Shown: positions 52,501 through 60,081, numbered from the stretch's first letter. The stretch is 64,000 bases of DNA from Streptomyces sp. HUAS ZL42 (GCF_040782645.1 NZ_CP160403.1:3782001-3846000), one strand, 5' to 3'. Notes: generated by a model not told the origin, from the letters alone. Made by a program: numbers and translations.

Positions 52501-52737
52501 GCCGCTCCCGGCGGCGTCGAGGTCGGCACGGCGGTCGCCCAGGAGGAACTGACCCGGCTGGCCCGCTCCCGCCACCCCCTGCGGGACGAGAAGCTGACCG
52601 ACTACGTGGAGGCCTACCAGCTGCTGCTGGAGCGGGGCGTGAACCTCGAGGCGGGCTGGCAGGCATGGCGCCTGGGGATGACACCGGACCGGCACGCCCG
52701 GGAGGTGATGGGAGTGGCGGCACCGGCGAGGCAGTGA
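49537..52737 (+). CDS. STAND-class NTPase with membrane hairpin and TPR array
   Basis: A 1066-residue protein. Residues 1-80 are helical and acidic, and two Gly/Ala-rich hydrophobic helices lie at about 85-130. A linker is followed by an NB-ARC-like NTPase (about 225-520) with a P-loop GAPGSGRTT in which the Walker A Lys is replaced by Arg252, Walker B VTVILDDASD, a GLPLAL motif (LCGGLPLALRIAG) and a winged-helix (GLIDHVRGSRYRLHDVVRAFA). At least eight TPR-like repeats fill about 600-1040. It has the layout of NLR-type signal ATPases; the effector, if any, would be the membrane-inserting N-terminus. ATG 49537 has GGAGGGGG upstream. Confidence 0.85.
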   Translation: MRDSHRAEAERLLGRAVEEEVRRSGGRTDGQVLMARARGALEAMAETAVEEYEAYTRALDEAEAGQLTFGQRYAREGGGTPLLVAGVGAVAAAVADLALGTSTGTALGAGVTVGVVSAAATVVKVAGSHLPAAHHRAGAAGQPGGPEQLRLQWLTALEVRGIRPFLDQQRVIIASTGPKKSGPQLRGADKSAAARGRNVLDQSFGQLPEPVGPFAGRRQEMARIRQWVQAARASTETRPTVVVLHGAPGSGRTTLAVRAAHDLRDQFRGACVVDLRGDSPEEPPLPTRDALLHLLNRLGAPREQLLFRERSSPDQQVKRLSELYHQHLTGLPVTVILDDASDPEQVRTLVPERSESLVLVTAREPLALPADLPAWVHHLPVESLDAAGAEELLNSAARNSSGPYDAESTDRIRQLCGGLPLALRIAGSSLGPRSPRGLASDLGAYGPVEPVERALWLLYTDQTDAGRRLLRRLALAGRASLGAAAAAALLATDRSEATRHLVELSRAGLIDHVRGSRYRLHDVVRAFAQARLLDEEEPAERTAAQERLIVSYAELADSVLRLVDGNMSTRSDRFSPHGFTSLDEALRWLDDESSFITATLRHAEGVNQAAVLNLLGALCDYCLLRGDLYRLGEISELAQAVDQGLLIRSVQWRTGIAARQLGELDKARTTLTSVVDLYLQAHHDAGAARALCSLGITLHHQGHLTEAAAKLREALDIQAAPELSTDRAWTMHALAAVQRDRGRVAEALDLLTRSLVLHREGGSVHGEAWAHFQLGQLGLRMGDVPRAEADLRTALDLYGRTRDARGEAWALTQLARARLVAGDPSPAIEGLRQAAARHRDNEDARGGAWTVYYLGQALEEAGNLDQAVRELERSRTLFSRMRDVYGLACARHHSARATRDQRAAQTGSLRNSGFARQLLVDARADFQRIGVAHGEAWTCLELAVVEAGNARTQQALALCDEAAGLFTSYEDRRGEDWARFLRCTLLPYAAPGGVEVGTAVAQEELTRLARSRHPLRDEKLTDYVEAYQLLLERGVNLEAGWQAWRLGMTPDRHAREVMGVAAPARQ

Positions 52738-52765
52738 CCCCGCCGGACATGCTCCAGCCCTTGCT

Positions 52766-53011
52766 CTAGCCCTGCTGCGGCTTGAACTTGCCGGAGGTCT
52801 TCTTGTCGGAGGCCTCCGCCTCGGGATCCGGGGTCTCCTTGAAGTCGACCTTCCCCATGTGCCGGTTCATCGACTTCATCAGGCCCCACACCGCCACCGC
52901 CATCACCGCGAAGACGATGAAGCCGAGGACGCCGGGAGTGACCTTGTTCTCGTCCACCTCCTTGGCGAGGGGGACGAGGTGCGTCATTGCCAGGCTCACG
53001 CTTGCGCTCAT
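52766..53011 (-). CDS. Small single-pass membrane protein coupled to mca
   Basis: An 81-residue protein with one membrane helix (about 30-50: PGVLGFIVFAVMAVAVWGLM) and a basic/acidic C-terminal tail (GKVDFKETPDPEAEASDKK) in the cytoplasm. ATG 53011 is one base after the mca stop (TGACATG), so it is coupled to mca; ATG 52987 is possible. Similar small proteins follow mca in other actinobacteria as I recall, of unknown role. Confidence 0.75.
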   Translation of the reverse strand: MSASVSLAMTHLVPLAKEVDENKVTPGVLGFIVFAVMAVAVWGLMKSMNRHMGKVDFKETPDPEAEASDKKTSGKFKPQQG

Positions 53012-53012
53012 G

Positions 53013-53894
53013 TCAGGCATTGTCGCGGATGCCCGCAAAGAGGTCGTCCTCGGGGAGGGAGGTATCGACGAGGGACTTCGCGAGCTCGTACTCCTCCGTC
53101 GGCCAGACCTCCTTCTGGAGCTCCATCGGGACGCGGAACCAGCCGCCGTCGGGGTCGATCTGCGTGGCGTGCGCGATCAGCGCCTTGTCGCGGATCTCGA
53201 AGAAGTCGGCGCACGGGATGTGCGTGGTGAGCGTGCGCTCCTTGCGCTGGAACTCCTTCCAGCGCTCGAGCCACTCCCCGTACGGCGACTCCAGGCCGCG
53301 GTCGAGCATCGCGTTGTGCAGCGCCTCGGTGCGGGGGCGGTTGAAGCCCTGGTTGTAGTACAGCTTCAGCGGCTGGTACGCGGGGCCGAACTCCGCCTCC
53401 GGGTACTTCTCGGTGTCCGCCGCGCCCTCGAACGCCACCATCGAGATCTTGTGGGTCATGATGTGGTCGGGGTGCGGGTAGCCGCCGTTCTCGTCGTACG
53501 TGGTGATCACCTGCGGACGGAACGAGCGGATCTTCCGCACCAGCTCGCCGGCCGCCTTGTCGACGTCCTCGAGGGCGAAGCAGCCCTCGGGCAGCGGCGG
53601 CAGCGGGTCGCCCTCGGGCAGGCCGGAGTCGACGAAGCCGAGCCACTCCTGGCCGACGCCGAGGATCTCGCGTGCCTCGTCCATCTCCTTCTTGCGTACC
53701 TCGTGGATGTGCTCCTCGATGTACTTGTCGCCCTGCAGCTTCGGATTGAGGATGGAGCCGCGCTCCCCGCCCGTGCAGGTCACGACCAGCACGTCCACCC
53801 CCTCGGACACGTACATCGCCATGGTGGCCGCGCCCTTGCTCGACTCGTCGTCGGGGTGCGCGTGGACGGCCATCAGTCGCAGCTGGTCAGTCAA
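53013..53894 (-). CDS. mca: Mycothiol S-conjugate amidase
   Basis: A 293-residue zinc amidase of the LmbE-like family that cleaves mycothiol conjugates of electrophiles and antibiotics, releasing a mercapturic acid. AVHAHPDDES supplies the zinc His and Asp; GGYPHPDHIMTHK holds the third ligand; VVTCTGGERG is also conserved. The QVITTYDENGGYPHPDH region distinguishes Mca and MshB from general LmbE proteins. TTG 53894 is the start, with the divergent DUF4307 gene 106 bases away. Confidence 0.95.
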   Translation of the reverse strand: MTDQLRLMAVHAHPDDESSKGAATMAMYVSEGVDVLVVTCTGGERGSILNPKLQGDKYIEEHIHEVRKKEMDEAREILGVGQEWLGFVDSGLPEGDPLPPLPEGCFALEDVDKAAGELVRKIRSFRPQVITTYDENGGYPHPDHIMTHKISMVAFEGAADTEKYPEAEFGPAYQPLKLYYNQGFNRPRTEALHNAMLDRGLESPYGEWLERWKEFQRKERTLTTHIPCADFFEIRDKALIAHATQIDPDGGWFRVPMELQKEVWPTEEYELAKSLVDTSLPEDDLFAGIRDNA

Positions 53895-53949
53895 GACTCA
53901 ATCCTCGGTAAGTCGGCGCCCGGTGTGCAGAGGCGCAATCGGCGGCTTC

Positions 53950-53955
53950 TATAGT
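53950..53955 (+). promoter_or_regulatory. -10 box (TATAGT) for the DUF4307 gene
   Basis: TATAGT lies 45 bases upstream of ATG 54001 in the mca/DUF4307 divergent region. The -35 is weak. Confidence 0.5.
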
Positions 53956-54000
53956 GACCGAATCGGGGGGCGAATAATTCCGGGGGCCGAGAGGACGATC

Positions 54001-54399
54001 ATGAGTGCGGCGAGTACGCGACTGCCCGAGGGCCGTTACGGCCGCGCCTCGGACGAGCGCGCCGACCGCAGGCTCAAGGTCGCCGGAGTCGCGGTGGGCG
54101 TGGCCCTGCTCGCGCTGATCGGCTATTTCGCCTACCACTACGTCGGCCAGAGCAAGATCAGCGCCGAGGTGATCACCTTCCAGGCTTCGGATCGCGCGGT
54201 CGAGGTGCATCTGGAGGTCCACAAGGATGCCGGCGTCAGCGGCTACTGCACGCTGCGCTCGCAGGCCGCGGACGGCTCGGAGGTGGGCTGGGCGAACTTC
54301 ACCTTCTCCGGGTCGGCCACGCGCATCGACAAGGTCGTCACGCTCCGTACGACGGCGCGGGGCACGACGGCCGAGCTGCTCGGCTGTCATGCCGACTGA
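54001..54399 (+). CDS. DUF4307 membrane protein
   Basis: A 132-residue protein. The N-terminus (LPEGRYGRASDERADRRLK) is cytoplasmic, one membrane helix lies at about 35-57, and an exported beta domain (ISAEVITFQASDRAVEVHLEV) carries two Cys (GYCTLRSQ and LLGCHAD) that may pair. It matches the DUF4307 family, usually found between mca and greA. Function unknown. ATG 54001 has GAGAGGACG upstream. Confidence 0.85.
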   Translation: MSAASTRLPEGRYGRASDERADRRLKVAGVAVGVALLALIGYFAYHYVGQSKISAEVITFQASDRAVEVHLEVHKDAGVSGYCTLRSQAADGSEVGWANFTFSGSATRIDKVVTLRTTARGTTAELLGCHAD

Positions 54400-54532
54400 C
54401 GGCCTCGGCACCCTCCGCAGCATCCGGAATACATAGGCCCTGACCTGCGTTGACGTAAATCTGGAGGCTTATGTCCTCCCCCTTCGGCCGCTGAATTGTT
54501 AGGCTCGTGGTTTCGCCCATCCATGGAGGAAC

Positions 54533-54589
54533 ATGCTTCTGGGTAGGGCGATGCTTTGTATTCCCAGTACCGACGAGGAGCACCTGTGA
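54533..54589 (+). CDS. Possible 18-codon leader ORF coupled to greA
   Basis: ATG 54533, just after GGAGGA, opens a frame encoding MLLGRAMLCIPSTDEEHL that ends at TGA 54587-54589, overlapping the greA GTG start as GTGA. This is the geometry of translational coupling. The ribosome site of greA (GAGGAG) lies inside it. The ribosome site of the leader itself is very close to its ATG, so it may be poorly used. Confidence 0.35.
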   Translation: MLLGRAMLCIPSTDEEHL

Positions 54590-55086
54590 CCCAGACCAGC
54601 GAGAACGTCACCTGGCTGACCCAGGAGGCGTACAACAAGCTCAAGGATGAGCTTGAGTACCTTACTGGTCCTGCGCGCACGGAGATCGCCGCCAAGATCG
54701 CGGCCGCGCGCGAGGAGGGCGACCTGCGCGAGAACGGCGGGTACCACGCGGCCAAGGAGGAGCAGGGCAAGCAGGAGCTCCGGGTGCGCCAGCTGACCCA
54801 GCTCCTGGAGAACGCGCAGGTCGGCGAAGCTCCGGCCTCGGCGGACGGTGCGGTGGCGCCCGGCATGGTCGTGACGATCGCCTTCGACGGTGACGTGGAC
54901 GACACCCTGACGTTCCTGCTCGCCTCGCGCGAGTACGCCAGCGCCGACATCGAGACCTACTCCCCGCAGTCCCCGCTGGGTTCCGGCGTGATCGGCCACA
55001 AGGTCGGCGAGGACGCGGAGTACGAGCTGCCGAACGGCAAGAAGGCCTCCGTGACGATCCTCAAGGCCGAGCCGTACCAGGGCTGA
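54586..55086 (+). CDS. greA: Transcript cleavage factor GreA
   Basis: A 166-residue factor. The N-terminal coiled coil (about 10-80) has the tip LRENGGYHAAKEEQ that enters the RNA polymerase secondary channel. The C-terminal FKBP-like domain (about 90-160) reads MVVTIAFDGD ... SPQSPLGSGVIGHKVGE. It stimulates cleavage of backtracked RNA. GTG 54586 follows GAGGAGCACC. Ends in a strong hairpin terminator. Confidence 0.96.
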   Translation: MTQTSENVTWLTQEAYNKLKDELEYLTGPARTEIAAKIAAAREEGDLRENGGYHAAKEEQGKQELRVRQLTQLLENAQVGEAPASADGAVAPGMVVTIAFDGDVDDTLTFLLASREYASADIETYSPQSPLGSGVIGHKVGEDAEYELPNGKKASVTILKAEPYQG

Positions 55087-55110
55087 ACCCCGCAGACACT
55101 TCTTCGGCGA

Positions 55111-55139
55111 GCCCCCGGCGTCCTGGTGACGCCGGGGGC
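55111..55139. terminator. greA terminator
   Basis: GCCCCCGGCGTC-CTGGT-GACGCCGGGGGC is a perfect 12-pair stem with a five-base loop, 25 bases after the greA stop. It also lies downstream of the convergent ABC permease gene, so it probably serves both. Confidence 0.9.
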
Positions 55140-55157
55140 CTCGTCATGCCGGCGTCG

Positions 55158-56015
55158 TCACGCGGTGGCCGAGCGGTACTTCCGCACCGCGAGCGTCCTG
55201 AATATGACGGTGATCAGGATGGAGTAGATCAGCGATGCCCACACCGGGTGCTGCATGGGCCAGGCGTCGGACGCGGACTGTCCGGGGTTGGCGAAGAGCA
55301 CGCGGCAGGCCTGGACCGTGGCGCTGAAGGGGTTCCACTCGGCGATGTGGCGCAGCCAGGGCGTCATATGGCTGGTGTCCACGAACGCGTTCGAGATGAA
55401 CGTCACCGGGAACAGCCAGATCAGCCCGCCGGACGTGGCGGCCTCGGGTGTGCGCACGGACAGGCCGATGAGGGCGCCGATCCAGGTGAACGCATAGCCG
55501 AGCAGGAGCAGCAGACCGAAGGCGGCGAGAACCCGGCCGGCATCGGTGTCGCCGTTCGAGCCGACGCGCCAGCCGACCAGCAGCGCGACCACGGCGAGGA
55601 CGAGCAGTGTCAGCGCCGTCTGCACCAGGTCGGCGAGCGTGCGCCCGGTGAGTACCGCACCGCGCGCCATCGGCAGGGAGCGGAACCGGTCGATGAGCCC
55701 CTTGTGCATGTCGTCGGCGATCCCAGCGCCCGCACCGGCGGTGGCGAACGTGACGGTCTGCGCGAAGATGCCCGCCATCAGGAAGTTCTTGTAGTCCGTG
55801 GAGCTCGTGCTGCCGCCGATCTGCATGGAGCCGCCGAAGACATAGCTGAACAGCACCACGAACATGATGGGCTGGATCAGCCCGAAGATCACCATTTCGG
55901 GGATCCGGGACATCCGGATCAGGTTGCGTTGGGCGACGACCAATGAGTCGCGCACGGACTGCCCCAGGGGATGAGTGGGCGCCGCTACCGGCGCGGTGTC
56001 GGTGACGGCACTCAC
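55158..56015 (-). CDS. ABC-2 type exporter permease (DrrB-like)
   Basis: A 285-residue permease with six hydrophobic segments. The N-terminus is cytoplasmic (LGQSVRDSLVVAQRNLIRMSR). The ABC-2 signature lies around AGIADDMHKGLIDRFRSLPMARGAVLTGR. DrrB-like proteins export daunorubicin-type drugs or lipids. ATG 56015 overlaps the ATPase stop as ATGA. Confidence 0.92.
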   Translation of the reverse strand: MSAVTDTAPVAAPTHPLGQSVRDSLVVAQRNLIRMSRIPEMVIFGLIQPIMFVVLFSYVFGGSMQIGGSTSSTDYKNFLMAGIFAQTVTFATAGAGAGIADDMHKGLIDRFRSLPMARGAVLTGRTLADLVQTALTLLVLAVVALLVGWRVGSNGDTDAGRVLAAFGLLLLLGYAFTWIGALIGLSVRTPEAATSGGLIWLFPVTFISNAFVDTSHMTPWLRHIAEWNPFSATVQACRVLFANPGQSASDAWPMQHPVWASLIYSILITVIFRTLAVRKYRSATA

Positions 56016-56989
56016 TTCACGGCCTCCTTGCCGTTCTCCTCGTTCTTCGCCTCGGCCACATGTCCCGTCAGCGACAGGAAGACGTCGTCGAGGGTGGGAC
56101 GGCGCAGGCCGATGTCGTCTATCTCGATGCCACGGGTGTCGAGCTCACGAATGACCTCCGCGAGCAGCTTCGCGCCGCCGGTGACCGGCACGGTGAGCCG
56201 GCGGGTGTGCTCCTCGACGGTGGTGTCGCCCTTGCCGAAGCCGCGCAGCACCTCCTCGGCGTCCGCCATGCGCTCGCGCTCGTGCACCACGACCTCGACG
56301 CGCTCGCCGCCGGTGCGGGCCTTGAGCTGGTCGGAGGTGCCGCGGGCGATCACATGGCCGTGGTCGACCACCGCGATGTCGTGCGCGAGGTGGTCGGCCT
56401 CTTCGAGGTACTGGGTCGTGAGCAGGAGCGTCGTACCGCCGGAGACGAGCTGCTTGATGACCTCCCACAGCAGCTGGCGGTTGCGCGGGTCGAGGCCGGT
56501 CGTCGGCTCGTCCATGAACATCACGGGCGGCGAGACGACCAGTGCGGCGGCCAGGTCGAGGCGGCGGCGCATGCCTCCGGAGTAGGTCTTGGCGGGGCGG
56601 TCGGCCGCGTCCGCGAGGTCGAACTGGTCGAGCAGCTCGGCGGCCCGGATCTTCGCGGCCTTCGTCTTCATCTGGTAGAGCCGGCCGACCATCTGCAGGT
56701 TCTCACGACCGGTCAGATACTCGTCGACCGCGGCGAACTGGCCGGACAGGCCGATCGAACGCCGCACTTCGTTGGGGTGCTTGAGCACGTCGAGGCCGGC
56801 GACCACCGCCCGCCCCCGGTCGGGGCGCAGAAGGGTCGTCAGACAACGGACCGTGGTGGTCTTGCCCGCGCCGTTCGGCCCGAGCAGGCCCAGGACCGTG
56901 CCCTCCGGGACGTCCAGGTCGACGCCGTCCAGAGCCCTTACGTCACCGAAGGTCTTCACCAGGCCTTCGGCATAGATGGCGCCTGGCAT
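56012..56989 (-). CDS. ABC exporter ATPase (DrrA-like)
   Basis: A 325-residue ATPase. Walker A is LLGPNGAGKTTTV, the signature YSGGMRRRLDLAAAL, Walker B PVMFMDEPTTGLD, with LLLTTQYLEEADHLA after it. The C-terminal 80 residues are the DUF4162-like extension of DrrA proteins. ATG 56989 has GGAGAA five bases before it; GTG/ATG codons up to 57049 are in frame but unsupported. Partner of the permease. Confidence 0.94.
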   Translation of the reverse strand: MPGAIYAEGLVKTFGDVRALDGVDLDVPEGTVLGLLGPNGAGKTTTVRCLTTLLRPDRGRAVVAGLDVLKHPNEVRRSIGLSGQFAAVDEYLTGRENLQMVGRLYQMKTKAAKIRAAELLDQFDLADAADRPAKTYSGGMRRRLDLAAALVVSPPVMFMDEPTTGLDPRNRQLLWEVIKQLVSGGTTLLLTTQYLEEADHLAHDIAVVDHGHVIARGTSDQLKARTGGERVEVVVHERERMADAEEVLRGFGKGDTTVEEHTRRLTVPVTGGAKLLAEVIRELDTRGIEIDDIGLRRPTLDDVFLSLTGHVAEAKNEENGKEAVK

Positions 56990-57069
56990 GTGAGTTCTCC
57001 ACGTCGTCGGTGATCCGTACACAACATTGGGTTTTGTGCCTTGCTTCATGGACCGATGGCACGAGACAC

Positions 57070-57098
57070 ACCATAACGCGATGTATCGCGACCCTCAA
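57070..57098 (-). promoter_or_regulatory. ABC exporter promoter with palindrome in the spacer
   Basis: On the minus strand TTGAGG (57098-57093) and TATGGT (57075-57070) are 17 bases apart. The spacer holds CGCGAT-GT-ATCGCG (57077-57090), a perfect palindrome with the look of TetR or PadR operators. No dedicated regulator gene lies beside the exporter. Confidence 0.65.
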
Positions 57099-57151
57099 TG
57101 GAATTAACTCCATCGGGCGACGAAGGGGTCTGACCTGCGGCTTTCGGCGCT

Positions 57152-57168
57152 GCGGCGCTTTCCGCCGC
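57152..57168. terminator. ilvA terminator hairpin
   Basis: GCGGCG-CTTTC-CGCCGC is a six-pair stem immediately after the ilvA stop (minus strand). Confidence 0.5.
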
Positions 57169-57169
57169 C

Positions 57170-58399
57170 TCAGCCGATGACCGTGTAGCCCGCCTCACGC
57201 AGGGCCTGGCCGACCTCGGCGCAGTGTGCCGGCCCCTTCGTCTCCAGGTGCAGCTCGACCTCCGCCTCCGCGAGCCCGAGCCGTGGGTCGGTTCGTACGT
57301 GGCTCACATCGAGGACGTTAGCGTCCACCACTGACAACACCCCGAGCAACGCAGCAAGGGCGCCCGGCCGGTCCGTCAGCCGCACGCGAACCGCCAGGTA
57401 GCGGCCCTGCGCCGCCATGCCGTGCCGCAGGACGCGCTGCAGCAGCACCGGATCGACGTTGCCGCCGGACAGCAACGCGACGACCGGGCCCTCGAATGCA
57501 CCGGGGTCGCTCAGCAGCGCCGCGACCGGGCTCGCCCCGGCCGGTTCGACGACCAGCTTGGCCCGCTCAAGGCACAGCAGCAGCGCGGCGGACAGCTCGT
57601 CCTCCGTCACCGTGCGCACCTCGTCCACGAGGTCGCCGACAATCGCGAACGGCACGTCGCCCGGCCGCCCGACCTTCATACCGTCGGCCATCGTCACCGG
57701 GTTCTCGATCACCACCGGACGCCCGGCCGCCAGCGAGGGCGGATACGCCGCCGCGCCCGCCGCCTGCACACCGACGATCCGCACGTCCGGCCGAAGCGAC
57801 TTCACCGCGATCGCGACACCGGCCGCGAGCCCGCCCCCGCCGATGCCGAGCACGATCGTGCGCACCTCCGGGCACTGATCGAGGATCTCCAGACCGACCG
57901 TGCCCTGCCCCGCGATGATGTCGGGGTGGTCGAAGGGGTGGATGAACACCGCGCCCGTCTCCGCCGCATACTCCTGCGCGGCGGCCAGCGTCTCGTCGAC
58001 CACCTGTCCGTGCAGGCGCACCTCCGCGCCGTAGTCCCGCGTCGCGCTGATCTTCGGCAACGGTGCGCCCTTCGGCATGAACACCGTGGACCGGACGCCG
58101 AGCAGCGAGGACGCCAGCGCCACGCCCTGCGCGTGGTTGCCGGCGCTCGCGGCGACGACACCGGCGGCCCGCTCCTCGGGCAGCAGACCGGCTATACGGA
58201 CGTATGCGCCACGCAGCTTGAACGATCCCGTGCGCTGCAGGTTCTCGCACTTGAAGTGCACCGGCGCGCCCACCAGCTGCGACAGCCGCCTGCTGCCCTC
58301 CATGGCGGTCACCCGCGCGACACCCGTGAGCATCTTCTGGGCGCCGCGCACGTCGTCGAGGGTGACGGGTCGCAAGGAGTCAGCCGTGTTGTTGCTCAT
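57170..58399 (-). CDS. ilvA: Threonine ammonia-lyase (catabolic/biosynthetic, ACT domain)
   Basis: A 409-residue PLP enzyme converting L-threonine to 2-oxobutanoate and ammonia. The PLP Lys is in QRTGSFKLRGAY, with ASAGNHAQGVA and the phosphate loop GIGGGGLAAG. A short ACT domain follows (about 335-409: RVRLTDRPGALAALLGVLS), as in the TdcB/ilvA hybrid form of actinobacteria. ATG 58399 starts MSNNTADS. Divergent from the MarR gene. Confidence 0.93.
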   Translation of the reverse strand: MSNNTADSLRPVTLDDVRGAQKMLTGVARVTAMEGSRRLSQLVGAPVHFKCENLQRTGSFKLRGAYVRIAGLLPEERAAGVVAASAGNHAQGVALASSLLGVRSTVFMPKGAPLPKISATRDYGAEVRLHGQVVDETLAAAQEYAAETGAVFIHPFDHPDIIAGQGTVGLEILDQCPEVRTIVLGIGGGGLAAGVAIAVKSLRPDVRIVGVQAAGAAAYPPSLAAGRPVVIENPVTMADGMKVGRPGDVPFAIVGDLVDEVRTVTEDELSAALLLCLERAKLVVEPAGASPVAALLSDPGAFEGPVVALLSGGNVDPVLLQRVLRHGMAAQGRYLAVRVRLTDRPGALAALLGVLSVVDANVLDVSHVRTDPRLGLAEAEVELHLETKGPAHCAEVGQALREAGYTVIG

Positions 58400-58542
58400 G
58401 ACTCAAGCATCGCAGTTCACAGGCGCGGAGTGCCGTTGTGACCAACCTCCGAGACTGGTTTGCGCAGCGTCGGTACGGCCACCCTCCCGGCCGCGTAACC
58501 TGTCCCCCATCCCAGCACTCTTCATGAAGTGAGCCCCCGGCC

Positions 58543-59067
58543 ATGCCCACAACACCTGAAATGTCGATGGACATGACGACCTTCGGTGACACCGGTCTCC
58601 TCGACACCCTGCAGCACGAGGTGGCGGTGTTCGCCCGCCGTGCCGAACAGACCCGGCTCGGCGGGGTAGGTCAGGTGCGCAACTCCATGGACCGCGCCGC
58701 TTACCTGCTGCTCAACCGTCTGGACAACGAAGGCCCGATGGGCGTCAAGGCGCTCGCCGCGAGTATGGGGATCGACTCGTCGACCGTCACCCGGCAGGTG
58801 GCTCCGCTCGTCGACACCGGTCTGGTCAAGCGCACCTCGCACCCCGAGGACGGACGCGCGGTGGTGCTCCAGCTGTCCCCGCGCGGGCTGTCGCGCCTCG
58901 AGGAAGTGCGCTCGTCGCGGCGTCAGTTGATGGCCGAGCTGACGCACGACTGGGCGCCGGAGGAGCGCGAGGCGTTCTGCACGCTCCTCACGCGCTTCAA
59001 TGTCGCGCTCTCCGCGCGCATGGCGGCGCAGGGGCTGCCCGGGGCGGACGCACCGTCGCCGTCCTGA
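58543..59067 (+). CDS. MarR-family transcriptional regulator
   Basis: A 174-residue regulator with a winged helix at about 45-115 (RAAYLLLNRLDNEGPMGV, LAASMGIDSSTVTRQVAPL, RTSHPEDGRAVVLQLSPRG). The wing keeps the DxR-type motif (EDGRA) of MarR proteins. ATG 58543 is favoured; ATG 58561 is in frame. It is divergent from ilvA, separated by 143 bases, and might act on it, although no palindrome is obvious. Confidence 0.9.
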   Translation: MPTTPEMSMDMTTFGDTGLLDTLQHEVAVFARRAEQTRLGGVGQVRNSMDRAAYLLLNRLDNEGPMGVKALAASMGIDSSTVTRQVAPLVDTGLVKRTSHPEDGRAVVLQLSPRGLSRLEEVRSSRRQLMAELTHDWAPEEREAFCTLLTRFNVALSARMAAQGLPGADAPSPS

Positions 59068-59128
59068 GCACCCGCGTGAGCCGTGCCGGCTCCACGTGGG
59101 ACGGGTGAATCTTGCCGGTGCGCGGCTC

Positions 59129-59161
59129 TTGACCAAGAGGCCGCCGCTGGCCTCATATGAG
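59129..59161 (+). promoter_or_regulatory. Promoter of the sigma-like gene with palindromic -10
   Basis: TTGACC (59129-59134), 18 bases, then TCATAT (59153-59158). The -10 is within a perfect 10-base palindrome, CTCATATGAG (59152-59161), a possible operator. Confidence 0.5.
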
Positions 59162-59244
59162 ATCGGGTCCTGTCGTACGCGGTTCCGTATCCCGTACGCG
59201 GCAGGGACCGCTCACCTCGGGATCGCCCTCAGGGGGGAGGCGCG

Positions 59245-59748
59245 ATGGGACAACGGCATGCGGCCCAGGACGCCCGCCGGGCCCGTGAGTTCGAAGCCTT
59301 CGTCGGCGGTGCGGCGGGGCGGCTGCTGCATGCGGCCACACTGCTCACCGCGGAGCCCCCGGACGACAACCCGCGCGCGCGGCGCCTGCTGACGCTGTCC
59401 CTCGCCCACACCTACGCGTCCTGGGACCGGCTGCGCGGCGAGGACCCGTACGACCGCACCCGCAGGTACCTGGCGACCCGCTTCGCGCACGGCGCGTGGC
59501 ACCACTACGGCGGGCTCGGCCGTGGCCGTCGGCATTCCGACAACACCCTGGCCCATCTCAGCCCGCAGGAACGCCTCATCCTGGTCCTGCGGATGTACGA
59601 GGGTGTCGGAGAGGAGCAGGTGGCGGCCCTGCTCGGGCTGCCCAAAGAGCGCGTCCACGCGATCTGCGACCGCGCGACCGCCACCGTCCTGCATCCGCCG
59701 CGAGGCCCTGCGACCGCGATCGCCGGGGCGGAGGTGGCACCGTCATGA
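59245..59748 (+). CDS. Sigma-70 region 4-like protein (divergent SigE family)
   Basis: A 167-residue protein. The C-terminal half is a clear sigma region 4 (LSPQERLILVLRMYEGVGEEQVAALLGLPKER, quoted as LSPQERLILVLRMYEG and EEQVAALLGLPKERV). The N-terminal half (EFEAFVGGAAGRLLHAATLL) follows the SigE pattern but lacks the acidic QDTF-like segment of region 2, so promoter binding with polymerase is uncertain. ATG 59245 has GGGGGGAGG upstream. A small membrane protein gene follows. Confidence 0.8.
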   Translation: MGQRHAAQDARRAREFEAFVGGAAGRLLHAATLLTAEPPDDNPRARRLLTLSLAHTYASWDRLRGEDPYDRTRRYLATRFAHGAWHHYGGLGRGRRHSDNTLAHLSPQERLILVLRMYEGVGEEQVAALLGLPKERVHAICDRATATVLHPPRGPATAIAGAEVAPS

Positions 59749-59812
59749 GGAGTACCGGTGGTGCCGCAGACGTACGACCGCGGGTACGCCCCTCGGACGA
59801 GGGGAGGCGGCC

Positions 59813-60061
59813 GTGAACAGGCCCGAACGCGAGGCCGCCGTACGGCGGATCATGGAGCGGACGCCACCCCAGGTGCCGCCCGACCTCTACACGGACGTCG
59901 TGCGCCGCGGTGCCCGCATGCTGCACCGCAGGAGAGCCGCCCGCCGCCTGCTGTGGCTGCTGCTGCTCGCAGCGACGGTGGCGCTCGTCGTGTGGGCGCT
60001 GGCCGTCCAGCCGTGGGTGGAACCGCCGTCGGAGACGACTCCACCCCTGACCGACTGGTGA
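59813..60061 (+). CDS. Small single-pass membrane protein after the sigma-like gene
   Basis: An 82-residue protein. The basic cytoplasmic N-terminus (about 1-44, NRPEREAAVRRIMERTPPQV) precedes one membrane helix (about 45-66, RRLLWLLLLAATVALVVWAL) and a short Pro/Thr tail outside. GTG 59813 has GGGGAGG upstream. The N-terminal helix could bind the preceding sigma-like protein (inference). Confidence 0.7.
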   Translation: MNRPEREAAVRRIMERTPPQVPPDLYTDVVRRGARMLHRRRAARRLLWLLLLAATVALVVWALAVQPWVEPPSETTPPLTDW

Positions 60062-60081
60062 GGCTCTGACCAGCGGTTGTG

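Noticed and set aside
57408..58399. Long plus-strand frame opposite ilvA
   Set aside because: It is antisense to a well-conserved enzyme with intact motifs and shows only Arg/His/Gln-rich shadow composition.
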